Positions 12,791 through 18,546 of a stretch of DNA of 18,546 nt are shown piece by piece; the first letter of the stretch is position 1, and each line of letters begins with the position of its first letter. Below the pieces are notes generated by a model. That model was given only the letters and a program-made list of their open reading frames with translations. It ran no database searches and was not told where the DNA came from. Source of the DNA: an uncultured Bacilli bacterium. Its GTDB lineage: Bacteria > Bacillota_I > Bacilli_A > RF39 > UBA660. A program made the translations under genes and the position numbers. The stretch is taken from NCBI GenBank assembly GCA_944332505.1, contig CALVKC010000015.1, forward strand, positions 1 through 18,546. The letters run 5' to 3'.

Positions 12791-13269
12791 TAAATCTCCT
12801 CCGGTAAAATTCTTATAATCTCTTTGCCTTTCTTTTCAGCATACTTAACACAATTATATGTACCACCCTTGCTTCCATCCCAAACGGCAATAACTTTATC
12901 TGCTAGATCAACCATGTATTCATTACGTTTTTGCATTAACCAAGGTTTATAATCTTCATCAGTTATCAGTTTTATAATATCAGCTTTATTCAAAATATAA
13001 TTATACAAATCTTGATAAGATTTAGTCCATTTGCAACTATGATTCCTACATGGGATAGCACAGTGCAGCTTTATGTCACAACCCTGTTTCTTTAACTCAA
13101 GAACAGCAATAGCAAATATCATATCTGTACCTAATGCCATGCCTGTAATTGCTTCAGTGCAATTATTTTGAATCAACAGTTCTTTAAATCTTTCTTTTAA
13201 TTTTATATACTTTGAATCTGAAAGTTTATAACCATATAACTTATCAGGTCTATGACCAGTATAACACAT
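12790..13269 (-). CDS. YoqJ/DUF1273-like SLOG-family protein
   Basis: A 159-aa protein with clear features of the DUF1273 branch of the SLOG (SMF/DprA-LOG) Rossmannoid superfamily. CYTGHRPDKLYGY is at the N-terminus, ITGMALGTDMIFA near 40-53, LHCAIPC before a W, then KRNEYMVDLADKVIAVWDGSKGGT and NCVKYAEKKGKEI at the end. SPbeta YoqJ is of this type. SLOG proteins bind nucleotide-derived ligands and recur in phage and defence contexts; the ligand here is unknown. The ATG is 13 bases from AAAAGGTG, rather far, but no alternative in-frame start lies closer. With the YonO-like polymerase this is the second SPbeta-associated family in the window. Confidence 0.88.
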   Translation of the reverse strand: MCYTGHRPDKLYGYKLSDSKYIKLKERFKELLIQNNCTEAITGMALGTDMIFAIAVLELKKQGCDIKLHCAIPCRNHSCKWTKSYQDLYNYILNKADIIKLITDEDYKPWLMQKRNEYMVDLADKVIAVWDGSKGGTYNCVKYAEKKGKEIIRILPEEI

Positions 13270-13292
13270 ATTTTCATTTAAACACCTTTTAC

Positions 13293-13724
13293 TTAGATTT
13301 TGATCCCAAGATCAGTTCTTACTTGTTCATAAAACATTTTATCATACATTTTTATCATAGAATTTGCTGATTGTTCATCTTGAATTAAATGCTCTAAAAT
13401 CGTCATATTCTCAAGATGTAAAGCATGTAAAGCCATTATCACAAATGATTCAAAATTATTTAATGAACAAAATACTTTATCATAATTATTTTTTATATAA
13501 TTAATTTTATCAAATTCTTTCAAACTTTCAACTTTATCATGACGAATTTCTTCAATCTTTTCTTTTAGTAATTCAATATTAGCCTTCTCAACATCAATAT
13601 CTTTACTTAAACAATATTGATATCCATCAATAGCAGTATTATATCTTTTTTCTAAATCTTCAAGTCTTTTCTCAGCAGCATCTAAAGATTTTTGTAAACT
13701 TTCTTCTGTAATATTAACACTCAT
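13293..13724 (-). CDS. Hypothetical coiled-coil protein, 143 aa
   Basis: Residues 5-75 are dominated by Glu/Lys/Leu heptads (LQKSLDAAEKRLEDLEKRYN, LLKEKIEEIRHDKVESLKEF), indicating a coiled coil. The C-terminal half is a mixed helical region (SFVIMALHALHLENMTILEH). No catalytic motif, signal peptide or membrane helix is visible. The ATG follows GGTGGG with seven-base spacing. It is packed between the gene at 13728-14030 (three-base gap) and the SLOG gene, in one operon. No function can be assigned. Confidence 0.7.
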   Translation of the reverse strand: MSVNITEESLQKSLDAAEKRLEDLEKRYNTAIDGYQYCLSKDIDVEKANIELLKEKIEEIRHDKVESLKEFDKINYIKNNYDKVFCSLNNFESFVIMALHALHLENMTILEHLIQDEQSANSMIKMYDKMFYEQVRTDLGIKI

Positions 13725-13727
13725 ATA

Positions 13728-14030
13728 TTATCCCACCTCATTATTCTTAGTACATCTTTTCAAAATATTATTCAACATACTATATTCTTTTTCAGTTATT
13801 TTCTTCAAATCTTTAAATATACTCACAGGAAAAACTGCAAATTTAATATTTGGAAAAGTTTCACTAAAATTATTCATCCACTTACAAATATCATAAAAGC
13901 TCCAATCGTCATTATCATCATCTATAAAGAACAACAACTTTTCATTACCTTTAAGCTGCATAGGTTGAACATTATTATTAAATTTTATCCTTCTTTTTCT
14001 CCAAGGACGTTTATACATATTATTTTTCAT
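13728..14030 (-). CDS. Hypothetical protein, 100 aa, basic N-terminus
   Basis: Starts MKNNMYKRPWRKRRIKFNNN, a strongly basic stretch, followed by a probable alpha/beta unit: LLFFIDDDNDDWSFYDICKW, then FPNIKFAVFPVSIFKDLKKI. The IDDDNDDWS acidic patch after a hydrophobic strand could be a metal site but is not diagnostic. The start overlaps the end of the upstream gene by 11 bases, and AAAGG there serves as ribosome site. No family recognised. Confidence 0.65.
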   Translation of the reverse strand: MKNNMYKRPWRKRRIKFNNNVQPMQLKGNEKLLFFIDDDNDDWSFYDICKWMNNFSETFPNIKFAVFPVSIFKDLKKITEKEYSMLNNILKRCTKNNEVG

Positions 14031-14379
14031 CTTTCAACCTTTCATTAACTCCTAATGTACAAATATTTAACACCGTACTATCATCATCACTAATAGTTAC
14101 ATATCTATCATGGATACAATGATCACAACAATCCATATTATAATCACGCTTCTTACCAATAGATTTTAAATATTGTTTGCACTTTAGTTCAGCATTCTTT
14201 CTTAATTTTGCTCTATTTTCATATCTATGATATAACAAATTAATTAAATCAAAATCGCAAATATGTGCATGATTTAATGTGGAATATTGCCCGCCTTTAA
14301 GAACAGATTCTTCACACGATCTTTCCCACATTTCATCACATAACTTTTCTTCTTTCTTTAAAAAATCTAGTTCATCCAT
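14020..14379 (-). CDS. Hypothetical Cys-rich protein, 119 aa
   Basis: A helical, charged N-terminus (MDELDFLKKEEKLCDEMWER) leads to a C-terminal cluster MDCCDHCIHDRY and later ICTLG that could bind zinc or an Fe-S cluster (CCxxC plus C, with His nearby). The central part, HICDFDLINLLYHRYENRAK, is helical. Family not recognised. It overlaps the next gene by 11 bases and its ATG follows AAAGG. Confidence 0.65.
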   Translation of the reverse strand: MDELDFLKKEEKLCDEMWERSCEESVLKGGQYSTLNHAHICDFDLINLLYHRYENRAKLRKNAELKCKQYLKSIGKKRDYNMDCCDHCIHDRYVTISDDDSTVLNICTLGVNERLKDEK

Positions 14380-14385
14380 AACTCA

Positions 14386-14763
14386 TTAACCTTTCAATAC
14401 TATATTCATATACATCCTACATAACTGTCTGATCCAAACACTATAAATGATCCAGCTTAACGGTTTAAAAATCATACATTTACCATCTATTTTTACAACA
14501 TTATAGTACAAACAAACAACCTCTTTACCATTTTTATCATAAAAGAATAAATCCGAGTATTTACTTACTCCAAATTTAACATTAGGATTATCTTTATATT
14601 TTCTAAACGCATCTAAAAATGTAGTAAAGTTTACATAATCATATGGCAAATTTTGTTCTTTAGTCATATCTACATGTATTAAATATGATATTATAAATGC
14701 TCCAATTAATAAAATAATCAAAAATAATAATATCATAATAATTATAAATAAAACATCTTCCAT
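14386..14763 (-). CDS. Hypothetical single-pass membrane protein, 125 aa
   Basis: Residues 5-29 form a strong hydrophobic helix (LFIIIMILLFLIILLIGAFI and on) with few charges before it, so a membrane anchor with the C-terminal domain probably cytoplasmic or N-out depending on topology. No signal-peptidase site is visible. The soluble part (residues 35-110) has NVKFGVSKYSDLFFYDKNGK and VVKIDGKCMIFKP, a beta-rich pattern, with a second hydrophobic patch SWIIYSVWIRQL near the end. A GAGG ribosome site lies seven bases from the ATG. It is the only clear membrane protein in this operon. Function unknown. Confidence 0.7.
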   Translation of the reverse strand: MEDVLFIIIMILLFLIILLIGAFIISYLIHVDMTKEQNLPYDYVNFTTFLDAFRKYKDNPNVKFGVSKYSDLFFYDKNGKEVVCLYYNVVKIDGKCMIFKPLSWIIYSVWIRQLCRMYMNIVLKG

Positions 14764-14777
14764 ATAACTACCTCAAT

Positions 14778-15005
14778 TTATATTTCTATTCTATGATCAG
14801 TATCTTCGTCAATTGTATATTTTCTAGTAATAGTTTTTTTATTGCAATCTGGACAAATTATATAATAATAGCAGTCAAAATTATCTGAATATCCAATCGT
14901 ATGACAATTTTCATCAGATTGTAAAAAACTTAATTCAGCACCGCAATGTTGACATTCTGTTTTATATTTTTTTAATTTATTTCCATGACTTAATACTTTA
15001 ACCAT
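14778..15005 (-). CDS. Small zinc-ribbon protein, 75 aa
   Basis: Two CxxC pairs, CQHC near residues 18-21 and CPDC near 52-55, with beta-rich sequence between (CYYYIICPDCNKK), define a four-Cys zinc ribbon. Such mini-proteins recur in phage accessory operons and probably bind nucleic acid or a partner. The ATG follows AAAGGAG. The 69-base gap upstream is AT-rich; it holds AATTAAAATAAATA, a loose match to the promoter-like box, but no firm promoter. Confidence 0.72.
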   Translation of the reverse strand: MVKVLSHGNKLKKYKTECQHCGAELSFLQSDENCHTIGYSDNFDCYYYIICPDCNKKTITRKYTIDEDTDHRIEI

Positions 15006-15074
15006 AATTACTCCTTTAATATATATTATTTATTTTAATTAATATAATATTTACAACCTATATTAAAACATAAT

Positions 15075-15290
15075 TTATTTTTCACATTCTACAATATAAA
15101 ATAACTCACTCCACGATCCTACATCAACTCTAGTTTTACCCTTTTCTATTTCACAAACATTCTTATAATAACTCTTGAAATTATGTTCTTCCAAGAACTT
15201 ATCAATTATTTTATAAGCACCATTCATATCAGCGGAAGTGCCAATTTCTCGTTCTTCTTTTCTTGAATTTTCAAATATTACTTTATACAT
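15075..15290 (-). CDS. Hypothetical protein, 71 aa
   Basis: MYKVIFENSRKEEREIGTSA, a helix NGAYKIIDKFLEEHNFKSYY, then VDVGSWSELFYIV: a small beta-alpha-beta layout that I associate with widespread phage/plasmid accessory proteins, without a name. I start at the ATG at 15288-15290, six bases after GAGGTG; a GTG three codons earlier would fall inside that ribosome site. Confidence 0.68.
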   Translation of the reverse strand: MYKVIFENSRKEEREIGTSADMNGAYKIIDKFLEEHNFKSYYKNVCEIEKGKTRVDVGSWSELFYIVECEK

Positions 15291-15300
15291 TTTAAACACC

Positions 15301-15531
15301 TCAATAATTTAATACAGGTTTACAACTATCAGACCATTCTTTATCTTTATACTTATCTATGAATTTATAACACTCATTCCAATCATAAATATATCTAAAA
15401 TAATATTTTTCACAATCATTACATTTCAACTGAATTTCTAAAAATCTAATTTCATTTGAATTATATCCATGAGTCCAGTGCCAACAAATAACTTCGCTAT
15501 TTTTGTGTTTACAAAATAAATTTAGTATCAT
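15301..15531 (-). CDS. Small Cys/His protein, 76 aa
   Basis: Contains CKHKNSEVICWHW near the N-terminus and LKCNDCEKYYF in the middle, a CxH...CxxC arrangement compatible with one zinc ion, then an acidic aromatic C-terminus (DWNECYKFIDKYKD). Function unknown. Its TGA is part of the next gene's ribosome site. The ATG follows GAGGG. Confidence 0.65.
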   Translation of the reverse strand: MILNLFCKHKNSEVICWHWTHGYNSNEIRFLEIQLKCNDCEKYYFRYIYDWNECYKFIDKYKDKEWSDSCKPVLNY

Positions 15532-15545
15532 TACTTAAATCCCTC

Positions 15546-15746
15546 TTAAGCACCTACATTCTCTACACTTAGAATCTGTTCAGAATCTAAGCTAACTTCA
15601 GTTACTTTTAACTTTGCCTTTTTAAAACCATAAATGTTCATCCTTGCATATCTTTCAGCGTGAAGAACATCTTCAGCTACAACAACTGCTTTGTAATTAT
15701 CGCAATATGAATATTTATCAGTTCTATCTATTACAAATACTTTCAT
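15546..15746 (-). CDS. Hypothetical protein, 66 aa
   Basis: MKVFVIDRTDKYSYCDNYKA followed by a VVVAEDVLHAERYARMN helix and LKVTEVSL strand: a small beta-alpha-beta fold. The 'VVVAED..HAERYAR' stretch is typical of short phage proteins with unknown role. Its ribosome site AAGGTG lies 12 to 13 bases upstream of the ATG, next to the stop of the preceding gene. Confidence 0.65.
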   Translation of the reverse strand: MKVFVIDRTDKYSYCDNYKAVVVAEDVLHAERYARMNIYGFKKAKLKVTEVSLDSEQILSVENVGA

Positions 15747-15752
15747 AATTTA

Positions 15753-16019
15753 TCACATCACCTTAAAACATATACAAACTTCAACATTCCATGGATTATT
15801 ATAATCTATCACAACCGGAATACCATATAATTCATATCTTTCTTCTCTGTTTTCTCTGTCATCAACATACCGTAAGTAATCTAAAAAATAAGATCTTATC
15901 CAAAACGAAACTTCTGCTCCAATTATAATTTTATTTGGTTCTATGTTATAGGTATATCTTACGACATCAATTTCATATTGTATATCTTTCAAAATTTTAA
16001 TAATATTATTGTCATCCAT
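15753..16019 (-). CDS. Hypothetical protein, 88 aa
   Basis: I start it at the ATG at 16017-16019 (MDDNNIIKILKDIQYEIDVV) because GAGG lies eight bases upstream. A longer frame reaching 16085 adds 22 residues, but these overlap the better-supported zinc-ribbon gene at 16030-16200. The protein has a helical N-terminus, then strands NKIIIGAEVSFWI, YELYGIPVVIDY and WNVEVCICFKV. It resembles small phage proteins with a C-terminal beta sheet; no named family. Confidence 0.65.
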   Translation of the reverse strand: MDDNNIIKILKDIQYEIDVVRYTYNIEPNKIIIGAEVSFWIRSYFLDYLRYVDDRENREERYELYGIPVVIDYNNPWNVEVCICFKVM

Positions 16020-16029
16020 ATTGATTTCC

Positions 16030-16200
16030 TCAGTCTCCGGTATATTCTTCATCACATCCATGACAAACAAAGACTTCTTTACCATCGTCTTCTATATACT
16101 TACTAAACACATTACATCCACAACTACACTTGAAATTATGTTCATAAGGCGTTGTGAGAGTAATAAGGACATTTCTATCTACAAGTTTTCTATCACACAT
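16030..16200 (-). CDS. Small zinc-ribbon protein, 56 aa
   Basis: A compact frame of 56 codons. Translation begins MCDRKLVDRNVLITLTTPYE, then FKCSCGCNVFSKYI and VFVCHGCDEEYTGD. CxCxC and CxxC give five cysteines in a zinc-ribbon arrangement. The start overlaps the previous stop by one base (TAATG), and its stop lies 11 bases before the next start codon, exactly the packing seen throughout this operon. The frame is short and covered by longer open frames on both strands, but its Cys pairs and junctions make it the best coding choice for the stretch. Confidence 0.7.
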   Translation of the reverse strand: MCDRKLVDRNVLITLTTPYEHNFKCSCGCNVFSKYIEDDGKEVFVCHGCDEEYTGD

Positions 16201-16475
16201 TATTTCTTCATCCCCATCTTTACAATCTCAATATGTCTCTCTGTCAAATCATTTACCATATCCACAACCCAATTATTACAAGGTTCTATAGTATCACTAT
16301 CCACATTTGGCTCAATATCTTTAGACAATGCTTCAACAACACTATCAACACTATAAGCCGCTGGCATTGCTATAATATATTGAGAAAGATCTGATAATTT
16401 AATTTTATCATTAAATACCTTTTCAATAAGTTTAAGTACATCACCTTTTTTAATTAAATCATTTTCCATAACCAT
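16200..16475 (-). CDS. Phage 'DLISR'-type accessory protein, 91 aa
   Basis: Begins MVMENDLIKKGDVLKLIEKV, with MPAAYSVDSVVEALSK near the middle, the pattern of a widespread phage protein family (DLISR...I..APT.YDVDKVV). Functions are unknown. Two longer relatives follow at 17152-17457 and 17454-17762. A GAGG site lies ten bases before the ATG; the ATG two codons later is also possible. Confidence 0.68.
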   Translation of the reverse strand: MVMENDLIKKGDVLKLIEKVFNDKIKLSDLSQYIIAMPAAYSVDSVVEALSKDIEPNVDSDTIEPCNNWVVDMVNDLTERHIEIVKMGMKK

Positions 16476-16496
16476 ATCTCTACATCCTCATCATAT

Positions 16497-16709
16497 CTAA
16501 AATAATATCCTAAATTTTCCCATGATTATTTTTTCATTTCCTTCATCACTATTTTCAGTAATTACATTTTCAAGTTTATTTTCTTCAGAGACATCTTTTA
16601 AATTTTTTCCTATAAAAGAATGATATTCATCAAATGTTTCATATCCTAACATCATTTTTTTTATAAAATTAATATCTAAATTGTTATTTTTTGTAATTCG
16701 ATCTTGCAT
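16497..16709 (-). CDS. Hypothetical protein, 70 aa
   Basis: MQDRITKNNNLDINFIKKMM, then GYETFDEYHSFIGKNLKDVS, an acidic linker and a hydrophobic end (KIIMGKFRILF). I chose the ATG at 16707-16709 because GAAGGAG is five bases upstream; an in-frame ATG at 16754 would overlap the preceding gene by 35 bases. No family recognised and no motif of note. Confidence 0.6.
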   Translation of the reverse strand: MQDRITKNNNLDINFIKKMMLGYETFDEYHSFIGKNLKDVSEENKLENVITENSDEGNEKIIMGKFRILF

Positions 16710-16719
16710 AATAGCTCCT

Positions 16720-16992
16720 TCAATGCTCATTGATCCATTTCTTATATTCGTCAAAATCTTCTTTATTCATCACGATTTCTGAATAATAAAAGTCTTTATT
16801 TCTAATAATGTCACAAATCTTCTTAATCTTATCTAATAATCCAGCCTGTTCTTTATACCAATTCCCACTAATGTAAGTCTGATAGCAGTAGTCTCCAAAA
16901 GATTCATCAATCTTTACCCTGATACCTTCATCACAGCCACATCTACATGTAATAATCATTTCTTTATTGTCACTTGATTTTAAAGTTGCCAT
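16720..16992 (-). CDS. Hypothetical protein with CxCxC motif, 90 aa
   Basis: MATLKSSDNKEMIITCRCGC (three Cys in five residues), then DEGIRVKIDESFGDYCYQTY and a C-terminal helix with KEDFDEYKKWINE. The CRCGC strand followed by IRV looks like half of a zinc ribbon, with Cys at YCYQ a possible fourth ligand. The chosen ATG (16990-16992) follows GGGAG and comes just after the stop of the preceding gene; the longer frame would overlap it. Confidence 0.65.
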   Translation of the reverse strand: MATLKSSDNKEMIITCRCGCDEGIRVKIDESFGDYCYQTYISGNWYKEQAGLLDKIKKICDIIRNKDFYYSEIVMNKEDFDEYKKWINEH

Positions 16993-16994
16993 AT

Positions 16995-17150
16995 CTATAC
17001 TTTCTCCCAATTCCAATCAATTTGCGACATTACCAATTCTGCCATTGTTTTTTCAATTTCTTCATCTAAAACATCATCTTCAAATTCCTCTTCAAATTCC
17101 ATGTCTGTTCCACAAAATCCATAATTTGCATATGCTTTAACTTTAATCAT
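16995..17150 (-). CDS. Small acidic protein, 51 aa
   Basis: MIKVKAYANYGFCGTDMEFE, an acidic helix EFEDDVLDEEIEKTMAELVM and the tail IDWNWEKV. The 'vkvyanygf.Gtd.E' start and 'idw.wE' end are the layout of a small phage protein family I cannot name. The ATG at 17148-17150 follows AAGGCGGG, which is the end of the upstream gene; a GTG/TTG-type start further upstream is not needed. Confidence 0.65.
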   Translation of the reverse strand: MIKVKAYANYGFCGTDMEFEEEFEDDVLDEEIEKTMAELVMSQIDWNWEKV

Positions 17151-17151
17151 T

Positions 17152-17457
17152 TTATTCAATCCCGCCTTTTTCGACAATCTTCCTCGCTCTAAACATTGCA
17201 ATAGAATATCCTCTGTCTAATTCGAATTGCATACGCTTAAAATGTTCTTCATCATCTGCTTTTTTATCATACAAAAGGTTCAATTGATGAAGTTCAGCAA
17301 TGTCTCCTTCTTTTTGTATTTCCTCAATCACCTTTTCCTTATTAAAGGCTGTCTTGACTTCTTCCAGAATCACAGAGATATCATCGTCCAATTTCCCATC
17401 CTCAGTAGTATGTCTATCAACAATCTTGATAACATCTGATTCATCTATTAGTCTCAT
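17152..17457 (-). CDS. Phage 'DLISR'-type protein, 101 aa, paralogue
   Basis: Starts MRLIDESDVIKIVDRHTTED and ends ARKIVEKGGIE. It shares with the next gene the 'I.V.L..VK..I..A..AF.KEKVI.EI' core (here VKTAFNKEKVIEEI) and the EIVEKGG end, so the two probably arose by duplication. The start overlaps the upstream stop by four bases (ATGA). Function unknown; members of the family are accessory in many Firmicutes phages. Confidence 0.68.
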   Translation of the reverse strand: MRLIDESDVIKIVDRHTTEDGKLDDDISVILEEVKTAFNKEKVIEEIQKEGDIAELHQLNLLYDKKADDEEHFKRMQFELDRGYSIAMFRARKIVEKGGIE

Positions 17458-17762
17458 TCCAATCCACCTTTCTCAACGATCTCTAAGCAGTTACTATATG
17501 CATCTGCGTAAGTATAAAATTCGTCTGCATTTTCAATAGATTTCTTAGCCCACTCTTCAGCGTCTTCTTTATATTCTTTTATTTCATTTATAACCTTTTC
17601 TTTTTCAAATGCTATTGGTGCTTTCCGAATAATATCTTTTACATCTTTAATAGAAACTGTTATTGGAAAATTATCAATATCGTATTCTGGTATTCTACGT
17701 CCATCTTCAGAAATACAAAATTGTTTCATTAACCATTTCCGACTAATTAAATCATCATTCAT
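17454..17762 (-). CDS. Phage 'DLISR'-type protein, 102 aa
   Basis: MNDDLISRKWLMKQFCISED carries the family's DLISR start; then DIDNFPITVSIKDVKDIIRK, APIAFEKEKVINEIKE and CLEIVEKGGLE. It is a paralogue of the gene at 17152-17457. Start and stop overlap neighbours by four bases (ATGA), showing tight translational coupling. No function established for the family. Confidence 0.72.
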   Translation of the reverse strand: MNDDLISRKWLMKQFCISEDGRRIPEYDIDNFPITVSIKDVKDIIRKAPIAFEKEKVINEIKEYKEDAEEWAKKSIENADEFYTYADAYSNCLEIVEKGGLE

Positions 17763-17923
17763 ACCATTTCACCCATCTGTTCTATTAATTCAATTATAGA
17801 TTCAGAGATATTTTCTAAATCATCCCAATAATCTTCATTTTCTTCTCCTCCTAATGCACGTTTTAAAATGTCAATGTGTTTATTTTTTAACTCTACAGCA
17901 ACTAAATACTTGTCATTACTCAT
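17759..17923 (-). CDS. Small acidic protein, 54 aa
   Basis: Begins MSNDKYLVAVELKNKHIDIL, then a central acidic stretch and a C-terminal helix ISESIIELIEQMGEMV. The ATG is preceded by CAGGAGGAAGT, the strongest ribosome site in this operon. The stop overlaps the next start (ATGA). It resembles short phage helix-turn proteins, without a recognised family. Confidence 0.68.
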   Translation of the reverse strand: MSNDKYLVAVELKNKHIDILKRALGGEENEDYWDDLENISESIIELIEQMGEMV

Positions 17924-17947
17924 TTGACTTCCTCCTGTCTACTCTAT

Positions 17948-18151
17948 TTATTCTGTTTCAATATACGGAACATAAGAAAACCGTTTCGAACATATATTAC
18001 ATAGGTGCGGAGTTTGGTTTTTATCTCCAAATAAATAATAAAGTTGTTTATTATACTTTTTACAAATTGTTATATCATATAATCCAGACGGATATTGCCT
18101 TTTAGTTACATACCAATATGGGCACTTATTACAATGGTGATTTTTATCCAT
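17948..18151 (-). CDS. Small Cys-rich zinc-binding protein, 67 aa
   Basis: MDKNHHCNKCPYWYVTKRQY, later TICKKYN and HLCNICSKRF: two CxxC pairs plus one Cys and two His, enough for one or two zinc ions. The protein is aromatic and basic, so nucleic-acid binding is plausible. Of the adjacent ATG codons at 18154 and 18151 I chose the latter, seven bases from GGAG; an in-frame ATG at 18172 lies upstream of that site. It overlaps the end of the preceding broken gene. Confidence 0.65.
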   Translation of the reverse strand: MDKNHHCNKCPYWYVTKRQYPSGLYDITICKKYNKQLYYLFGDKNQTPHLCNICSKRFSYVPYIETE

Positions 18152-18500
18152 CATTTTGCTCCGAATTATCATTCGCCTGCTTCTCCACAGCTTCCCGGCA
18201 TTCTTCTACAGTTCCGATTTTGCTATATAAGAGCCACTCGTCAATGATTTTAGCCAATTCTTCCTTTTCTGCCATATTGACTATAGACGCCAATTCTTTG
18301 CATTCTTCCACGGTACCGATCTTCCGGTATTGCTGTACTTCTTTAAGGGCTTCGATTGCTTCTTCTATTGCATAATCTTCTGGTTCTTAATATACATATT
18401 TATATCCATATGCAAAAGCAGGAGCACCAACAAGTTCAGCATAATCTATCACTTCATTTTGCATTCCTTTTAAAAGCTCAATCGTTTCTTCTGGTGTCAT
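18144..18500 (-). pseudogene. Phage accessory gene interrupted by an in-frame TAA
   Basis: A single frame of 119 codons with AAGGAG eight bases before the ATG (MTPEETIELLKGMQNEVIDY) is interrupted after 37 codons by TAA at 18387-18389. Coding sense continues in the same frame straight after the stop (EPEDYAIEEAIEALKEVQQY and on) to the TAA at 18144. The second part has two copies of a KIGTVEEC motif (YRKIGTVEECKELA, YSKIGTVEECREAV), a repeat I associate with gut-phage proteins that usually begin MTPEE in one chain. It has no own ribosome site near the stop. GC content is higher than in neighbours, suggesting separate origin. CAA to TAA would explain it. A sequencing error, stop suppression or two genes remain possible. 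Confidence 0.6.
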
Positions 18501-18546
18501 TTTTTATTCTCCTTATTTAATTTTAAATTTTAATATGTGCTACCTT

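Noticed and set aside
16009..16356. Plus-strand open frame of 115 codons
   Set aside because: Antisense to the zinc-ribbon and DLISR-type genes, which have ribosome sites and junctions; the translation has no recognisable motif.
17854..18375. Plus-strand open frames near the right end
   Set aside because: They are shadows of the minus-strand genes at 17759-17923, 17948-18151 and the interrupted gene; no ribosome sites.
18501..18546. Possible C-terminal end of another gene at the right edge
   Set aside because: A few in-frame codons ending in TAA can be read near 18523, but the stretch is too short to support a gene.

Overview
The window is AT-rich, and every supported gene lies on the minus strand. 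Genes are tightly packed and often overlap at TAATG or ATGA junctions. Shine-Dalgarno sites are Gram-positive-like (AAAGGAG, GAGGTG). There are four tRNA genes, many tiny zinc-ribbon proteins and several families known from Firmicutes phages such as SPbeta. It reads as part of a large bacteriophage, or phage-like plasmid, of a low-GC Firmicute, probably a clostridium. No virion structural gene is seen, so taxonomy and replicon type are inferences.

Left part (1-5625, read right to left as transcribed). A consensus sigma70-type promoter (5564-5592) and a second promoter-like box start a roughly 500-nt leader. The leader holds three tandem copies of an unrecognised structured RNA whose paired arms covary. 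An HU-type nucleoid protein gene follows. Next come a set of inverted repeats, tRNA-Glu(TTC), tRNA-Pro(TGG) and an initiator-like tRNA(CAT), then an IscS/NifS cysteine desulfurase, another structured RNA region and a tRNA-Gly(TCC). Beyond these lie a small hypothetical gene, a beta-CASP metallo-beta-lactamase-fold RNA nuclease, a DUF5659-like small protein, a ClpP-like serine protease and a second DUF5659-like gene cut by the window edge. The block looks devoted to RNA metabolism, tRNA supply and modification, DNA packaging and proteolysis.

Middle part (5626-11377). A CoiA-like nuclease, which apparently starts at a rare ATT codon, is translationally coupled to a 1010-aa protein. That protein has the DxDGD signature and several upstream motifs of the YonO / eukaryotic RdRP-like single-chain RNA polymerases (two double-psi beta-barrels). 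A zinc-ribbon protein gene with a structured leader lies downstream, and two small hypothetical genes lie upstream. An 18-nt promoter-like box, AAACTA-NN-TAAAATTATA, recurs seven times at transcription-unit borders in the left and middle parts and may be the phage's own promoter class.

Right part (11405-18546). A dense operon of small accessory genes: a calcineurin-like phosphoesterase, a YoqJ/DUF1273 SLOG protein, a single-pass membrane protein, many Cys-rich mini-proteins and a small paralogous family related to phage 'DLISR' proteins. Two genes here appear broken or recoded: one by a one-base shift at an A5 run (12069-12073) and one by an in-frame TAA (18387-18389). Several genes start downstream of the longest open frame because the upstream ATG/GTG/TTG lies inside the ribosome-binding site.

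The most novel-looking items are the triple tandem RNA upstream of HU, the CoiA plus single-chain RNA polymerase pair, and the recurrent promoter-like box.
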